64,000 nt of DNA from Haematobia irritans (Eukaryota; Arthropoda; Insecta; Diptera; Muscidae), in NCBI RefSeq assembly GCF_050003625.1, contig NC_134399.1, positions 221,582,975 to 221,646,974 of the forward strand, written 5' to 3'. Within the stretch, counting starts at the first letter, position 1; each line of letters opens with the position of its first letter. Below the pieces are notes generated by a model. It had not been told where the DNA came from, ran no database searches, and saw only the letters and a program-made list of their open reading frames with translations. Both the position numbers and the translations under genes were made by a program. Positions 1 to 11,272 of the stretch are shown here, in pieces.

Positions 1-869
1 TAGACTCAAAATTTAAGTCGGCTAATGCACTAGGGTGGAACACAATGTTAGTAAAAAATATGGGAAACGTTTAAATCTGAAGCAATTTTAAGGAAACTTC
101 GAAAAAGTTTATTTATGATTTATCGCTCGATATATATGTATTTGAAGTTTAGGAAAATTAGAGTCATTTTTACAACTTTTCGACTAAACAGTGGCGATTT
201 TACAAGGAAAATGTTGGTATTTTGACCATTTTTGTCGAAATCAGAAAAACATATATATGGGAGCTATATCTAAATCTGAACCGATTTCAACCAAATTTGG
301 CACGCATAGCTACAATGCTAATTCTACTCCCTGTGCAATATTTCAACTAAATCGGAGCAAAAAATTGGCCTCTGTGGGCAAATGAGTGTAAATCGGGCGA
401 AAGCTTTATATGGGAGATATATCCAAATCTGAACCGATTTCAAGCAAATTTGGCACGCATAGTTACAACGCTAATTCTACTCCCTATGCAAAATTTCAAC
501 TAAATCGGAGCAAAAAATTGGCCTCTGTGGGCAAATGAGTGTAAATCGGACGAAAGCTATATATGGGAGCTATATCTAAATCTGAACCGATTTTGCTGAT
601 ATTTTGCAAGTTTTTCGAGACTTATAAAATATTCGGATGTACGGAATTTGAGGAAGATCGGTTGATATACACGCCAATTATGACCAGATCGGTGAAAAAT
701 ATATAGACGGACAGACAGACAGACGGACATCGCTAAATCGACTCAGAATTTAATTCTAAGCCGATCCGTATACTAAAAGGTTGGTCTATGATTACTCCTT
801 CTTGGCGTTACATACAAATGCACAAACTTATTATACCCTGTACCACAGTAGTGGTGAAGGGTATAAAAA
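1..869 (+). repeat. Dispersed (GTCY)n repeat, family B, partial copy
   Basis: This stretch consists of diverged sub-repeats of about 120-150 bp, each carrying the phrase 'gggagctatatctaaatctg'. It ends in a GTCY-type microsatellite at about 706-733 and a terminal phrase ending 'gtggtgaagggtataaa'. The same sequence recurs at about 30040-31075 and 34190-36200 (mostly reverse orientation) and 38390-39330 (same orientation). Open frames inside it are repeat-derived. The family resembles dipteran mini-me/DINE-1-type elements, which carry a GTCY microsatellite; that assignment is inference. Confidence 0.7.
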
Positions 870-879
870 TTATAAAAAA

Positions 880-1660
880 ATATTTCTTTAGCAAACTATC
901 ACAAACAATGGATTCGGCTCACACCTTATGCAAATTCTGTGCATCGGTTGTGGAAATGGTGGACATCCGTACTACGACAAACCCATGTTAAATTTATCGC
1001 TTCTGTGCCAATTTTGTACCACTTCCGGATCCCAAAACGAACATTTTCATTGTTTTTTTTTTTGACGACCCTTTTTTTCCTGGGTAATTGTGTCTTCGTA
1101 CTGATAAAATTTTAATCTCCACATAAAGATGATCCAAGGGTGTGCTGCAGAGACATCCTGTCGCAGTTCTAACAGTACAGTTCTAGCAAGTCTGCATAGT
1201 ACTGCACTGCGTTTCACATGTCTGTTTGTCTGTCTGTCCATCTGGATGACCTTCAGTAATAACGCTATCATCCTGAATTTGTCTTTTGTCTGCAAGCAGG
1301 GCAAGTTCATAGTTGGACAATATCGCACAGTGGTTCCAAATCGCCTTTTTGGGAAATAATTCGTCAACTTTTGAACGGATAAAGATATCAACATAATATT
1401 TACTTTGTGTGAAAGCTGCGGTGTTTTCCTCTATGTTCGCAACCCAGCAAGAAAAAGCGTCGCCAAAAAAGTAGTGAAAGTGTTCTTTTTGGATACGGAA
1501 GTGGTGCAAAATTGGCGCAGAAGCGATGAATTTAACATGGGCTCGTCATAGAACGGATGTCCACCATTTCAACAGTCGTTGCACTGAATTTACATCACTT
1601 CTTAAGGTGTGGTCCGAATTAAATGTTATGGATGTAAATTATAAAATTGTGTGATAAAAT
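880..1660. repeat. MITE-like inverted-repeat element (family D)
   Basis: The left arm (about 900-1090) is an inverted, diverged copy of the right arm (about 1436-1660). Both contain the phrase 'gttctttttggatccggaagt' or a close variant, so the segment can fold into a long hairpin around a middle of about 350 bp. Related single arms occur at 54191-54400 and 60385-60560. It is probably a non-autonomous DNA transposon family. The short frames in it look non-coding. Confidence 0.6.
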
Positions 1661-2099
1661 GTACGAAATAGCAACCAATTCGGTTCAGATTTAGATATAT
1701 GTTACGTTTATATGGAGGCTATACCTAAATCTGATCTAATAGGGCACACTTGAAGATACTATTAAACATATACGCTCACGCACGACATACTTATTTTAGT
1801 CCCATTCACGATAGTTGCTTCAGATTTTATTCACGACACACGTGATTCACGCGTGTCACGCACACACCTCTAATTCATATATCTCTCTAAAATTGCTCAT
1901 CAATAATTATATATTTGAACTTGGAGGTAGTGAATTCCTTATAAATGACTAGAGTTTAGCTGAACAGTCCTTCACTCACTTGTTATATAAGAAATTACAA
2001 AATTCGTATTTTAAATTTCCCAAAATTTTCTTAAATCTTCAAATACTAACCAAAGACATTTGTCACATTTCTCCTCTTGTTTTTTGCTTTTCGTTTCAG
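1661..2099. other. Intron sequence upstream of the receptor exon
   Basis: AT-rich sequence with a short family-B fragment near 1680-1740. The last 30 bases form a pyrimidine-rich tract ending in TTTCAG at 2094-2099, the splice acceptor of the next exon. No other gene was seen. Confidence 0.6.
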
Positions 2100-2385
2100 T
2101 TGTTATGGCCAATCAACAAATGAGATCTACCACCAATCTGCTCATCATCAATTTGGCCGTATCCGATATTCTCTTCGTTATGTTCTGTGTACCATTTACG
2201 GCCACCGACTATGTCTTGCCGGAATGGCCATTTGGGAATTTGTGGTGCAAATTCGTACAGTACATGATTGTGGTGACGTGTCACTGCAGTGTGTACACGC
2301 TGGTGCTAATGTCCTTCGATCGATTTTTGGCTGTGGTACATCCGGTGACGAGTATGTCATTGCGTACAGAAAGAAATGCAACATT
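2100..2385 (+). CDS. AstA-R1: Allatostatin-A receptor, exon encoding TM2-TM3 (partial gene)
   Basis: This 286-bp internal exon encodes 94 full codons plus a split codon at each end. It is bounded by TTTCAG on the left and GTAAGT on the right. The peptide has the rhodopsin-family TM2 signature NLLIINLAVSD, the extracellular Cys before TM3 (WCKFVQY), TM3, and a DRF variant of the DRY motif (SFDRFLAVVHP). 'MRSTTNLLIINLAVSDILF' and 'PFTATDYVLP' are what I recognise from insect allatostatin-A receptors, which are galanin-receptor-like Gq/Gi-coupled neuropeptide receptors at the plasma membrane. The fit is better to AstA-R1 than to AstA-R2, from memory. The donor phase (two bases of a Leu codon) matches the acceptor at 8044. 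The start exon and TM1 lie outside the window. Confidence 0.88.
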
Positions 2386-2789
2386 GTAAGTGTGCTGTTC
2401 ACATGGTAACCTAGCTAACACATTGGAATTTTACTTCTTTGTTAAGAAGGACGACGAGGAGGAGGAGAATGCAAATGGTGTTGAAGAAAAATGGTTTTGT
2501 GGTGAAGATTGATTAAAAAGAATTTGGGAGAGTGTGGGTTCTCGTAAGGTATTCCTTGATGGTTAGAAAATTGTTGGGACTAAGATGAAATTTAAATTTT
2601 TTAAGGATTTGAAACTTATGAAAAGGCTTTGGTAAAAACAAAGATAAGGGCTTTGAATAAGGCATAGGCGAAACCCTTATACACTTTTCTGCCGATAACA
2701 AAGCTTCTAATGATGATTTACTATCGAAAATCTTTAATAATTTAAACAACAGAAAAAAGTTAAAAATTTAAGTTTTCTGTCAAAAAGAC
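2386..2789. other. Intron, no gene seen
   Basis: Begins with a consensus GTAAGTG donor. It contains a purine-rich stretch (gacgacgaggaggaggag, about 2449-2467). No conserved coding frame is visible. Confidence 0.6.
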
Positions 2790-3260
2790 TGACAAACCTT
2801 ACTTTCTAAAATATCCCAGGCCCAAAAATCCAACGGATTGAGATCCGGAGATTTTGGTGGCCATTGTGAGGTAGATTTGAAGCGCGAAACCTACACTCTA
2901 AGCCATTCTTAGTTGACTCGTGCCGTATCCTATTGGAGTGCCTATGGTATATGGCCCTGTCTTTGGGACATTTTTTCCAATAATAGTCGGCATTTATTTT
3001 GAGCCGTTACGGCGGCTGTCGAGAGACTTTGATCCCTTTTATTGCAGGGACAACTTAGCTTTAAAAATTTTGAAAAAAATCGATTTTTACTAAAAAGCGT
3101 CTATGAAGTTGCGGTAAACATATTTCCAAGGGTTGCCTTTTATTTGGCGGGATTTCGCAAAACTAGTGTTGCAATCTGCCAACTAACACCTCTATCGCAA
3201 AGCTTGACATTTTTGAGGTTATACGTACTCAAAACGCTTTGACATACCAGCGCTATTTTT
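2790..3260 (-). pseudogene. Decayed mariner/Tc1-type transposase fragment
   Basis: Read on the minus strand, about 2803-2870 encodes WPPKSPDLNPLDFWAWDI, the region around the third catalytic Asp of IS630/Tc1/mariner transposases. Just upstream, about 2895-2940 encodes a degraded 'QQD-x-ARV-x-EWL' segment typical of the same enzymes, now with stop codons. The rest toward 3260 is more decayed. It is a dead remnant in the receptor intron. The subfamily cannot be set by eye. Confidence 0.65.
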
Positions 3261-3584
3261 TTGTTGTTTACTTAAAAGATTCATCTTAAAAGATTCATCT
3301 CGCCCAACGAATACAATTAAATTCGCGCGAGTATTTTATACGTGGATTAACTCAACAACAGTGCATCAATGAACCTAATTAAGTTTTTGGCAATGAAGAT
3401 CCGTCAAGGACCAGTGTTTATCGGCATTGTGGTAAAATCAAACGAAGTCATAGTTCACTTCAAGGCGAATTTTTTGATGGTCGTCCCAGATCAGTTGTTG
3501 TTGTTTTGCAAGATCTCGCTCAAGACTCGCTCAAAAAAAGCTCATGTCGTCCGGTCGAAAGAAACATGGTTTCCACAATTTTCT

Positions 3585-5460
3585 ATAGAAATGAAATTTT
3601 AACAAATTTTTCTACAAACACAAAATTTTGACAGAAATTTCTATAGAAATAAAATTTTGACAAAATTTTCTATATAAAATTTTGACAAAAATTTCTATAG
3701 AAATAAAATTTTCACAACATTTTTTACAGAAATAAAATTTTGACAAATTTTTCTATAAAAATAAAATTTATCACAAAATTATCTATTAAAATAAAATGTT
3801 CTATATATTTTCTATAAGTGTATAAATTTTGACTAAATTTCCCATACAAATAAAATATTAACAACATAGTTGCAAATTTTCTATAGAAATAAAATTTCAA
3901 CAAAATTTTCTATAGAAATAAAATTTTAACAAAATTTTCTACAGAAATAAATTTTTAACAAAATTTTCTACAGAAATAAAATTTTCTATAGAAATAAAAT
4001 TATAATAAATAATAATAATACAATTATAACATTTTGACAAAATTTTCAACAAAAATAAAATGTTGACAAAACTTTCTATAGAAATACAATTTTGATAAAA
4101 TTTTCTATAAATAATAAAATTTTCTATAAAAAAGATTTGACCAACCTTTCTATAGAAATAACATTTTGACAACATTTCTTATAGAAATAATATTTTGACA
4201 ACATTTTCTATACAAATAAAATATTTCATAAAATTTTTACTAAATTTCCCATAGAAATAAAATGTTGACATTTTTTTAAAATTTTCTACAGAAATATTTT
4301 ACAAATTTTCTATAGAAATAAAATTTTACAAAATTTGTATAGAAAATTTGACAAAATCTTCTACAGAAATAAAATTTTAACAAAATGTTCTATTAAAATA
4401 ACATTTTGACAAAATGTTCAATAAAAATAAAATGTTGACAAAACTTTCTATAGAAATAAAATTTTGACAAAATTTTCTATAGAAATAAAATTTTGACAAA
4501 CTTTTCTATAAACAATAAAATTTTGACAAAATTTTCTATAAACAATAAAATTTTGACAAAATTTTCTATAAACAATAAAATTTTGACAAAATTTTCTATA
4601 AAAAAAAAATGACAAAACCTTCTACACAAATAAAATGTTGACAAAATTTTTTATAGAAATCAAATTTTGGCAAATTTTTTTATATAAATAAAATTTTGAC
4701 AAAATTTTGTTTAAAAATAAAATGCTGACAAAGTTTCTATGGAAATAAAATTTTGACAAAATTTTCTATAAAAATAAAATATTTCATAAAATTTTCTATA
4801 GAAATAAAAATTTTACTGAATTTCCCGTAGAAATAAAATTTTGACATTTTTTCAAAATTTTCTACAGAAATATTTTAAAAATTTTCTATAGAAATAAAAT
4901 TTTGACAAAATTTTCTACAGAAATAATTTTTTTTTTTAAATTTTCTAAAGAAATAAGATTATGACAAAATTTTCTACAGAAAAAAAATTTTAACAAAATT
5001 TTCTATAAATTTAAAATTTTGACAAAATGTTCAATAAAAATAATATGTTGACAAAACTTTCTATAGAAATGCAATTTTGACAATATTTTTTGTAGAAATA
5101 AAATTTTGACAAATTTTTTTTATAAAAATAAAATATTTCATAAAATTTTCTACTTAAATAAATTTTTTTACAAATTTTCTATAGAAATAAAATTTTGACA
5201 AAATTTTCAATAAAAATAAAATGATGTCAAAATTTTCTATAGAAATAAAATTTTGAAAAAATGTTCTATCAAAATAATATTTTGACAAAATTTTCAATAA
5301 AAATAAAGTATTGATAAGCTTTTTTATAGAAATAAAATTTTGACAACATTTTCGATAAAAAAATAAAATTTAAACAAAAATTACATTAAAAAAATTGACA
5401 ACACTTTCTATATATATAAAATTTTTCAAAAAATTTTCTATAGAAATACAATTTTTGTTT
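3585..5460 (+). repeat. 29-bp AT-rich satellite array, forward orientation
   Basis: About 60 diverged copies of a 29-bp unit (AAAATTTTGACAAAATTTT followed by CTATAGAAAT). The unit is nearly self-complementary: TTTCTATAGAAA is a perfect 12-bp palindrome, and AAAATTTTG and CAAAATTTT are reverse complements around one A. Units vary by substitutions and small indels, so the array is old or fast-evolving. The same satellite recurs at 5863-7590, 36600-37020, 40850-40940, 42400-46200 and 49745-53580. Confidence 0.92.
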
Positions 5461-5489
5461 TGTTATGGTTGGCTTATTCTTCAATCATT

Positions 5490-5862
5490 ATTTTTGTTTT
5501 TGATTTCAGCTTAAAACCATGCATGGACTAAACTACAAGTGTAGCTTAACCAACAGAGGAAAAGAGAAATGTTTGTACAAAGATTATTACGGCTAAAGCC
5601 GACTATCATAAACCTTTTTTTTCGAAAGGTTCAAGTGTGGTTCACTTTGGGTTTAGTGAACTACCAGAATTTATTCTGAAAATTGGTTGATAGCTTTGCT
5701 GCAAGTAGAGGATGCTGATGAGGAATGTGGTAATTCTGAAACGTGCGTCCATCCAACCATTTTGCAGTATATGGGGCTTTGCCCAAATAAATTTGACAAA
5801 CATTATTTTCCTCTGTTGTAGTTTAGTTAATGCATGGTTTTAAGCTGAAATCAAAAACAACA
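5490..5862 (+). mobile_element. Hammerhead-ribozyme-bearing short repeat, copy 1
   Basis: This element of about 370 bp has inverted termini: the sequence from about 5495 (gtttttgatttcagcttaaa) recurs in reverse complement up to about 5858, with at least 28 matching bases and weaker similarity further in. It contains a complete hammerhead ribozyme (5699-5767). Related copies are at about 45225-45650 and 51047-51285. All three lie inside 29-bp satellite. No protein frame is present. Penelope-like elements and small retrozymes are the known carriers of type I hammerheads in animals; the assignment here is inference. Confidence 0.75.
5699..5767 (+). ncRNA. Type I hammerhead self-cleaving ribozyme, copy 1
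   Basis: All core elements are visible in order. The outer helix I pairs CTGCAA (5699-5704) with TTGCAG (5762-5767). An internal loop (5705-5709 / 5755-5761) follows, then inner helix I GGATG (5710-5714) with CATCC (5750-5754). Core box CTGATGA is at 5715-5721. Helix II pairs GGAAT (5722-5726) with ATTCT (5733-5737, one G-U pair). The GAA box is 5738-5740. A very short helix III pairs ACG (5741-5743) with CGT (5746-5748). Cleavage is predicted after C5749. An internal loop in helix I facing loop II is the usual tertiary contact of natural hammerheads, and the minimal helix III is typical of Penelope/retrozyme hammerheads. Confidence 0.85.
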
Positions 5863-6115
5863 ATAACGAAAAAAAATTCTGACAAAATTTTCTATAGAAA
5901 TAAATTTTTGACAAAATTTTCTACAAAACTAAAATGCAAAAGTTTCTATGGAAATAAAATGTTGACAAAATTTTCAATAGAAATAAAATTTTGACAAAAT
6001 TTTCAATAGAAATAAAATTTTGACAAAATTTTCTATAGATATAAAATTTTGACAAAATTTTCCATAGAAATAAAATTTTTCAAAAAATTTACAATGGAAA
6101 TAAAATTTTGACAAA
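5863..6115 (+). repeat. 29-bp satellite, short forward block
   Basis: Continuation of the 29-bp satellite in the same orientation as 3585-5460, right of the hammerhead element. It ends at a junction of about 75 bp (6116-6190), after which the array runs in the opposite direction. Confidence 0.85.
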
Positions 6116-6189
6116 ATATGGATTAAAAATTCAAATATAGGCTAAGACTTATTTTTGAAAAAAAACATGTATTTCAATAGTAAATTTTT

Positions 6190-7590
6190 TTCAAAATTTT
6201 ATTTCTATAGAAAAGTTTGTCAACATTTTTACTCCGATAGAAATATTTGTCAAACTTTATTTCTATAGAAAATTTTGCCAAAATTTTATTTCTATAGAAT
6301 TTTTTTTTACAAATTTTATTTCTATAGACATTTTTTTCAAAACTTTATTTCTATAGAAAATTTTTTCAACTATTTATTTCCATAGAAAATTTTGTGAAAA
6401 ACTTTATTTCTATAGAAAATTTTGTCAACATTTTTACTCCGATAGAAAAATTTGTCGAATTTATTTCTATAGCAAATTTTGTCAAAATTTTATTTCTATA
6501 GACAATTTTATCAAAATTTTATTTCGTCAATTCAATTTCGTCAAAATTTTATTTCTATAGACAATTTTGTCAACAATTTTATTTCTACAAACAATTTTGT
6601 CAAAATTTTATTTCTATAGAAAATTTTGCCAAAATTTTTTTTTTTAGAAAATTTTGTCAAAATTTTATTTCTATAGACATTTTTGCCAAAATTTTATTTC
6701 TTTAGAAAATTTTGTCAAAATTTTATTTTTATAGAAATTTTTTCAAAATTTTATTTGTATAAAAAATTTTTTCAAAATTTTATTTCTATAGAAAACTTTG
6801 TCAAATATTTATTTCCATAGAAAATTTTGTCAAAATTTTATTTCTATAGAAAATTTTGTGAAAAATTTTATTTCTATAGAAAATTTTGTCAAAATTTTAT
6901 TTCTATAGAAAATTTTGTCACATTTTTACTCCGATAGAAAATTTTTTGAAAATTTAATTTTATAGACAATTTTGTCAAAAGTTTTTTTCTGTAGAAAATT
7001 TCGTCAACATTTTATTTCCATAGACAATTTTATCAAAATTTTATTTCTGTAGACATTTTTGCCAAGTTTTATTTCTATAGATATGTTTGCCAAAATGTTA
7101 TTTCTATAGACATATTTGCCAAAATTTTATTTCTATGACAAAATTTCTATAGAAAATTTTGTCAAAATTTTATTTCTATAGAAAATTTTTTCAAAATTTT
7201 ATTTCTATAGAAAACTTTGTCAAATATTTATTTCCATAGAAAATTTTGTCAAAATTTTATTTCTATAGAAAATTTTGTGAAAAATTTTATTTCTATAGAA
7301 AACTTTGTCAAAATTTTATTTCTATAGAAATTTTTGTCAAAATTTTATTTTCATAGACAATTTGTCACAAGTTTTTTTTCTGTAGAAAACTTCGTCCAAA
7401 TTTTATTTCTATAGAAAATTCTGCCAAAATTTTATTTCTATAGAAAATTTTGTCAACATTTCTACTCCGATAGAAACATTTGTCAAATTTTATTTCTATA
7501 GAAAAATTTGGAAAATATTTTATTTCTATAGAAAATGTTGTCAAAATTTTATTTCTATAGAAAATTTGTCAAAAGTTTATTTCTATAGAA
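6190..7590 (-). repeat. 29-bp satellite, inverted block
   Basis: The same unit in reverse orientation (attttatttctatagaaaattttgtc), about 48 copies. It ends near 7590 in a terminal segment 'ccatttttggtagaattctgccaac' (about 7661-7690). A near-match of that segment also ends the satellite near 41045, and a related phrase lies at about 36787-36830. The repeated end suggests the satellite is part of a mobile element. Confidence 0.88.
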
Positions 7591-8043
7591 TATTTCCTCG
7601 GAGAGGAATATTTTGCACGACCTACCAAAGTATCATGCGTTGCACCAAGCTTTAAAAAATATACCATTTTTGGTAGAATTCTGCCAACTGTGGCAGCGAT
7701 GCTAAATTGCATCTTAAAGGCATTTCTGTAGAACTGCCTATATTATTTTCAGTGAGTCTATTAATGTCTATGCCCTGATATCTCACATGGAGTCGATAGT
7801 GTGACTCTAACGCACCAGCGCCACACACAAAGCAAATTACCTGTCAGCACCCTCAATTTGCATATTCGATATAAAATAGACGATTTGCTCATAAACGATC
7901 CAAATATGGTAAACACAACTAAACTGGAAATATTCAACCCAAACCAGAACATCTTCGCTGCATCTATCCTCCGAATCAGAACCACAAATAGAAACAATAT
8001 CGCCCACCACCCCACACATTTCTAAATTCTATTTCATTTTCAG
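7591..8043. other. Intron sequence before the second receptor exon
   Basis: Contains the satellite-element terminal motif (7600-7700), then AT-rich intron. A pyrimidine tract ending in TTTTCAG (8037-8043) precedes the exon. Confidence 0.6.
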
Positions 8044-8194
8044 AGCTATTATAATGGCTTGGATACTAATCGTGACGACAGCGATACCAGTGGCCTTGGC
8101 ACATTCTGTCAGGATCTACAATTTCAATGGCCACAACTACACAGCGTGTGTCTTCTCTTCGGACAAAGAAGTCTGGAGTTTATTAGGATTTCAG
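8044..8194 (+). CDS. AstA-R1: Allatostatin-A receptor, exon encoding TM4 and ECL2 (partial gene)
   Basis: This 151-bp exon is bounded by TTTTCAG and GTAAGT. Its first base completes the Leu codon split at 2385, and 50 codons follow, ending in phase 0. It encodes TM4 (MAWILIVTTAIPVALAHSVRI) and the start of extracellular loop 2 with its conserved Cys (YTACVF), then VWSLLGFQ just before TM5. This matches my recollection of the insect AstA-R1 layout and the phase is consistent with the previous exon, so both belong to one gene on the plus strand. TM5-TM7 were not found in the remaining 56 kb of the window. Confidence 0.87.
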
Positions 8195-9669
8195 GTAAGT
8201 GGCTAAAAATTGAATTTTATTTTCTTCACAATCACCTACACTCACTTTAGATTCTCTTACATACACACATACACCCATACATACACATATATTGGAAGGA
8301 TATTGCAGTGGCATGATATACGAGTTGACTCATATGATTTACTCTGTGGTCAGTCGTCATTGAGGTGTGAAAAGAAAATTCCGTTTCATTGATGGTGAAA
8401 AATACGAAAATAACATTTGTGGTTGATAATGATGAATGGATGAAATCCATTTATTATGTGATTACTGTCACATTAATGTGACACGTGTTTGTTGATTGTG
8501 TGTGTGTGGGTGTGCATGGAGGTGGATAAATAATGACCATTGTGTGGATTATATATTTACCGAGAATTTTGAGTAGCACAAGCAAATGAGAATCCTTAAA
8601 AAAAACTGATAAATTTTCCAGGGAATTAAGGTGATAAGTAAAGCGATAATTTTAAAGCTAATTTTAATGCACGTAAGCCTACGATAATAGCCAAGTTAAT
8701 TTCCGCAAAAAGGAAATTAACCTGAAAGTAAAGCAATGATATCCACTGAGGGAGGCACAGTAGGATGAAATTAAAAACTCTTGAAAATTCTGTCATTGCA
8801 TAATGTTTAGCAATTTTAAATAATGTTTAGCAATTTTAAATTGTTTTAGTAGTGATAGTTTCAAGATGATTTACAAAGTTCTAAGGCCGACCGTATAAGG
8901 AATTGAATTAAAAATTAATTTTAAATTTAAAATTATCAAGCATGAAATGATTGGAACAAATTTCTTTGAAACAAAGAAATTTTAGTTAAAAGTTTATAAT
9001 CATTGCTGTAGATTTGTTCATCAAATTTAGGGCACGAACACTCTGAGAAGGAATATGATCCCCTCAAACATGTTTTACATGCAAAATTTTATTCTGGGGT
9101 GAACAGGGGACATGTTTGTTGCAACCATGTTATTTAATCGCAGGTTATGTATTGTGAGGATTCACAAATATTTTTAATAAAAACTTTAGGTTTCAGGTAC
9201 TTTGACTTGGAGAACTGAAAAGAAATCGAAGAAGTTTGAGATAGTTTGTCTTTTCAAAAAAAAGGAATGAAATTTAAAAAGTGAAAAAGTAAAAAAATTT
9301 TCTAGGCTGGAAAAAAGAGAAAAGTTGCTGAGAATTTAACAAGGAAACCATTAAAAAAAGTTATAAAGAAAGCCGAAATTTGCGGACACATGGACAAGCC
9401 AACCTATTTCTGTGGGGACCGTGATCCCGTCCAAAGAAATAATTAAGAAAATAACTAAAAATTTTTTTAGAAACAAAATTAAAAAAAAATAAAAAGTTTA
9501 ATCATAACGAAAGTTGAAGCTTGCGGACATACGGGCAAGCCAGCCAAGTTTTTTTTTTTTTTTTGACATTTATCCTAACCGAATGATTCTGGTGATTTTG
9601 TTTCTCCGAAATCCTAACAATAATAAGTCAACATTTTATTAAGTCAATATTTATGGTGTTTATGGAATC
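8195..9669. other. Intron / downstream flank of the receptor exon
   Basis: Opens with GTAAGTG. Contains a CA/TA-rich microsatellite at about 8258-8300, a 20-bp direct duplication at about 8801-8841, and a T-run at about 9549-9564. No coding frame is supported. The stretch ends at the Polinton target site. Confidence 0.6.
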
Positions 9670-9675
9670 ATCCTC
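9670..9675. repeat. Target-site duplication, left copy (ATCCTC)
   Basis: ATCCTC directly abuts the left inverted repeat and is repeated at 25685-25690 beyond the right one. A 6-bp duplication is the hallmark of Polinton/Maverick integration. Confidence 0.93.
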
Positions 9676-10907
9676 AGTAGTATAAGAGAAGGGCTACCGC
9701 CCCCATTAAAAATATCATATTACAAAGAGCGTTAATTTGTTAATGGAGTGTTTAATTATGTGTGAAAAAGTGTCCTAAAGAGGGTGTGAGGTTACATTTA
9801 ATAGGGTGTTAAGTGATGTGGGTCGGTATGACTATGCGCCTGTGCACTTGAATCCCTATGGGGTAGTGTTAAAATATGTGCACCTGTGCATAGAAATGTG
9901 CGTGTGTGAAGTGATATGGGTCGGTATGACTATGCGCCTGTACACTTGAATCCCTATGGGGTGGTTTTAAACTATGTGCGCCTGTGCATAGAAATGTGTG
10001 GGTCGGTAGGACTATGCGTCTGTCCACAATACACTTGAATTATTTTTTTGTATTTCTAAATATATGGGTCTCTGCTATATTAAAAAATATGTGTGCATGT
10101 GTGGTCTATAGGATAATATATGTATATGCCTTGAAAACGCTAGGTGTTATGTGATGAGGATATAAACGAGCATGCGTCTGTGTAATGGATTAATTTGTTG
10201 GTCTTTGGAAATGTATGTGTCTATGCTGCCTTAAAAATATGTGCGCCTGTAATTTAGTCAGAACTCTTCTGTGAAGGTTAACGATTATGGGAAAATGTGC
10301 ATTTTAACATATGTGGATGCGTTAAATTTCGAAAAATTAATGTAAAACTAGTATTTATCGATTGAAACTCTTCTGTGAAGGTTAACGATTATGGGAAAAT
10401 GTGCATTTTAACATATGTGGATGCGTTAAATTTGGAAAATTTAATGTAAAACTAGTATTTATCGATTGAAACTCTTTTATCAAGGTCAACGCACAAGGGA
10501 AACTATAAATATTTTGATGCATGCGTGTGCAGGAAAATTTTGAAGTGGTTTATTTCGTATCCATGTGTGTAAACCTTTTATCAAGGTCAACGCACAAGGG
10601 AAACTATAAATATTTTGATGCATGCGTGTGCAGGAAAATTTTGAAGTGGTTTATTTCGTATCCATGTGTGTAAACCTTTTATCAAGGTCAACGCACAAGG
10701 GAAACTATAAATATTTTGATGCATGCGTGTGCAGGAAAATTTTGAAGTGGTTTATTTCGTATCCATGTGTGTAAACCTTTTATCAAGGTCAACGCACAAG
10801 GGAAACTATAAATATTTTGATGCATGCGTGTGCAGGAAAATTTTGAAGTGGTTTATTTCGTATCCATGTGTGTAAACCGAGATTGAAAATCTCACACTTT
10901 CAAGAAT
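9676..10907 (+). repeat. Left terminal inverted repeat of the Polinton
   Basis: This 1232-bp arm matches 24452-25684 in reverse complement. The only difference I could find by eye is a T-run of 7 here (about 10052) against 8 in the other arm. It contains three tandem sub-repeat sets: 98-bp spacing at about 9811-10010, two 104-bp copies (10262-10469), and four 101-bp copies (10474-10877). The inner limit is the last matching base, T10907. Confidence 0.95.
10474..10877 (+). repeat. Four 101-bp tandem repeats in the left TIR
   Basis: Exact-looking copies start at 10474, 10575, 10676 and 10777, each with 'aaggtcaacgcacaaggga' near its start. The mirrored set is at about 24482-24886. A related pair of 104-bp units precedes it (10262 and 10366). 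Confidence 0.93.
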
Positions 10908-11272
10908 TTGTTTATTTTTTCTTTGTTATGTCATATAGTGGAGACCAACACGTGTGGTCTAAACTGCAAGACACTGCATGTCTATGAATTCCGTATGCGG
11001 TTAATCTTAAGTGAGAAAAAAACTATATTTGATACTAAAAAATTCTCTTTTCTCTCTAAATATACAAATTTCTCTTCTCTCAAATTATTTGAGAATCGTC
11101 TTTTTTCAAATACGTTTTTTAAACATTTGTCTGGAAACTATTTTTTAGTCTTCTTTCAACTTTCCCTAAAACGGTTCGTGTTTTCCTTAAGTCGTGTTTT
11201 TAAAAATTGGTTAAAAACTAAAATTATATTTTATTCTCCACAAAGAAAAAAATTCGTCTACATTTTTTTACA
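10908..11272. promoter_or_regulatory. Left leader region of the Polinton
   Basis: T-rich, AT-rich sequence between the TIR and the first ATG. A frame runs through it but has no ATG at its start and looks incidental. It probably holds the promoter and 5' UTR of the first gene. Confidence 0.4.

Noticed and set aside
1047..1509. Overlapping frames around 1.0-1.5 kb
   Set aside because: They lie in the MITE-like inverted repeat and have no domain.
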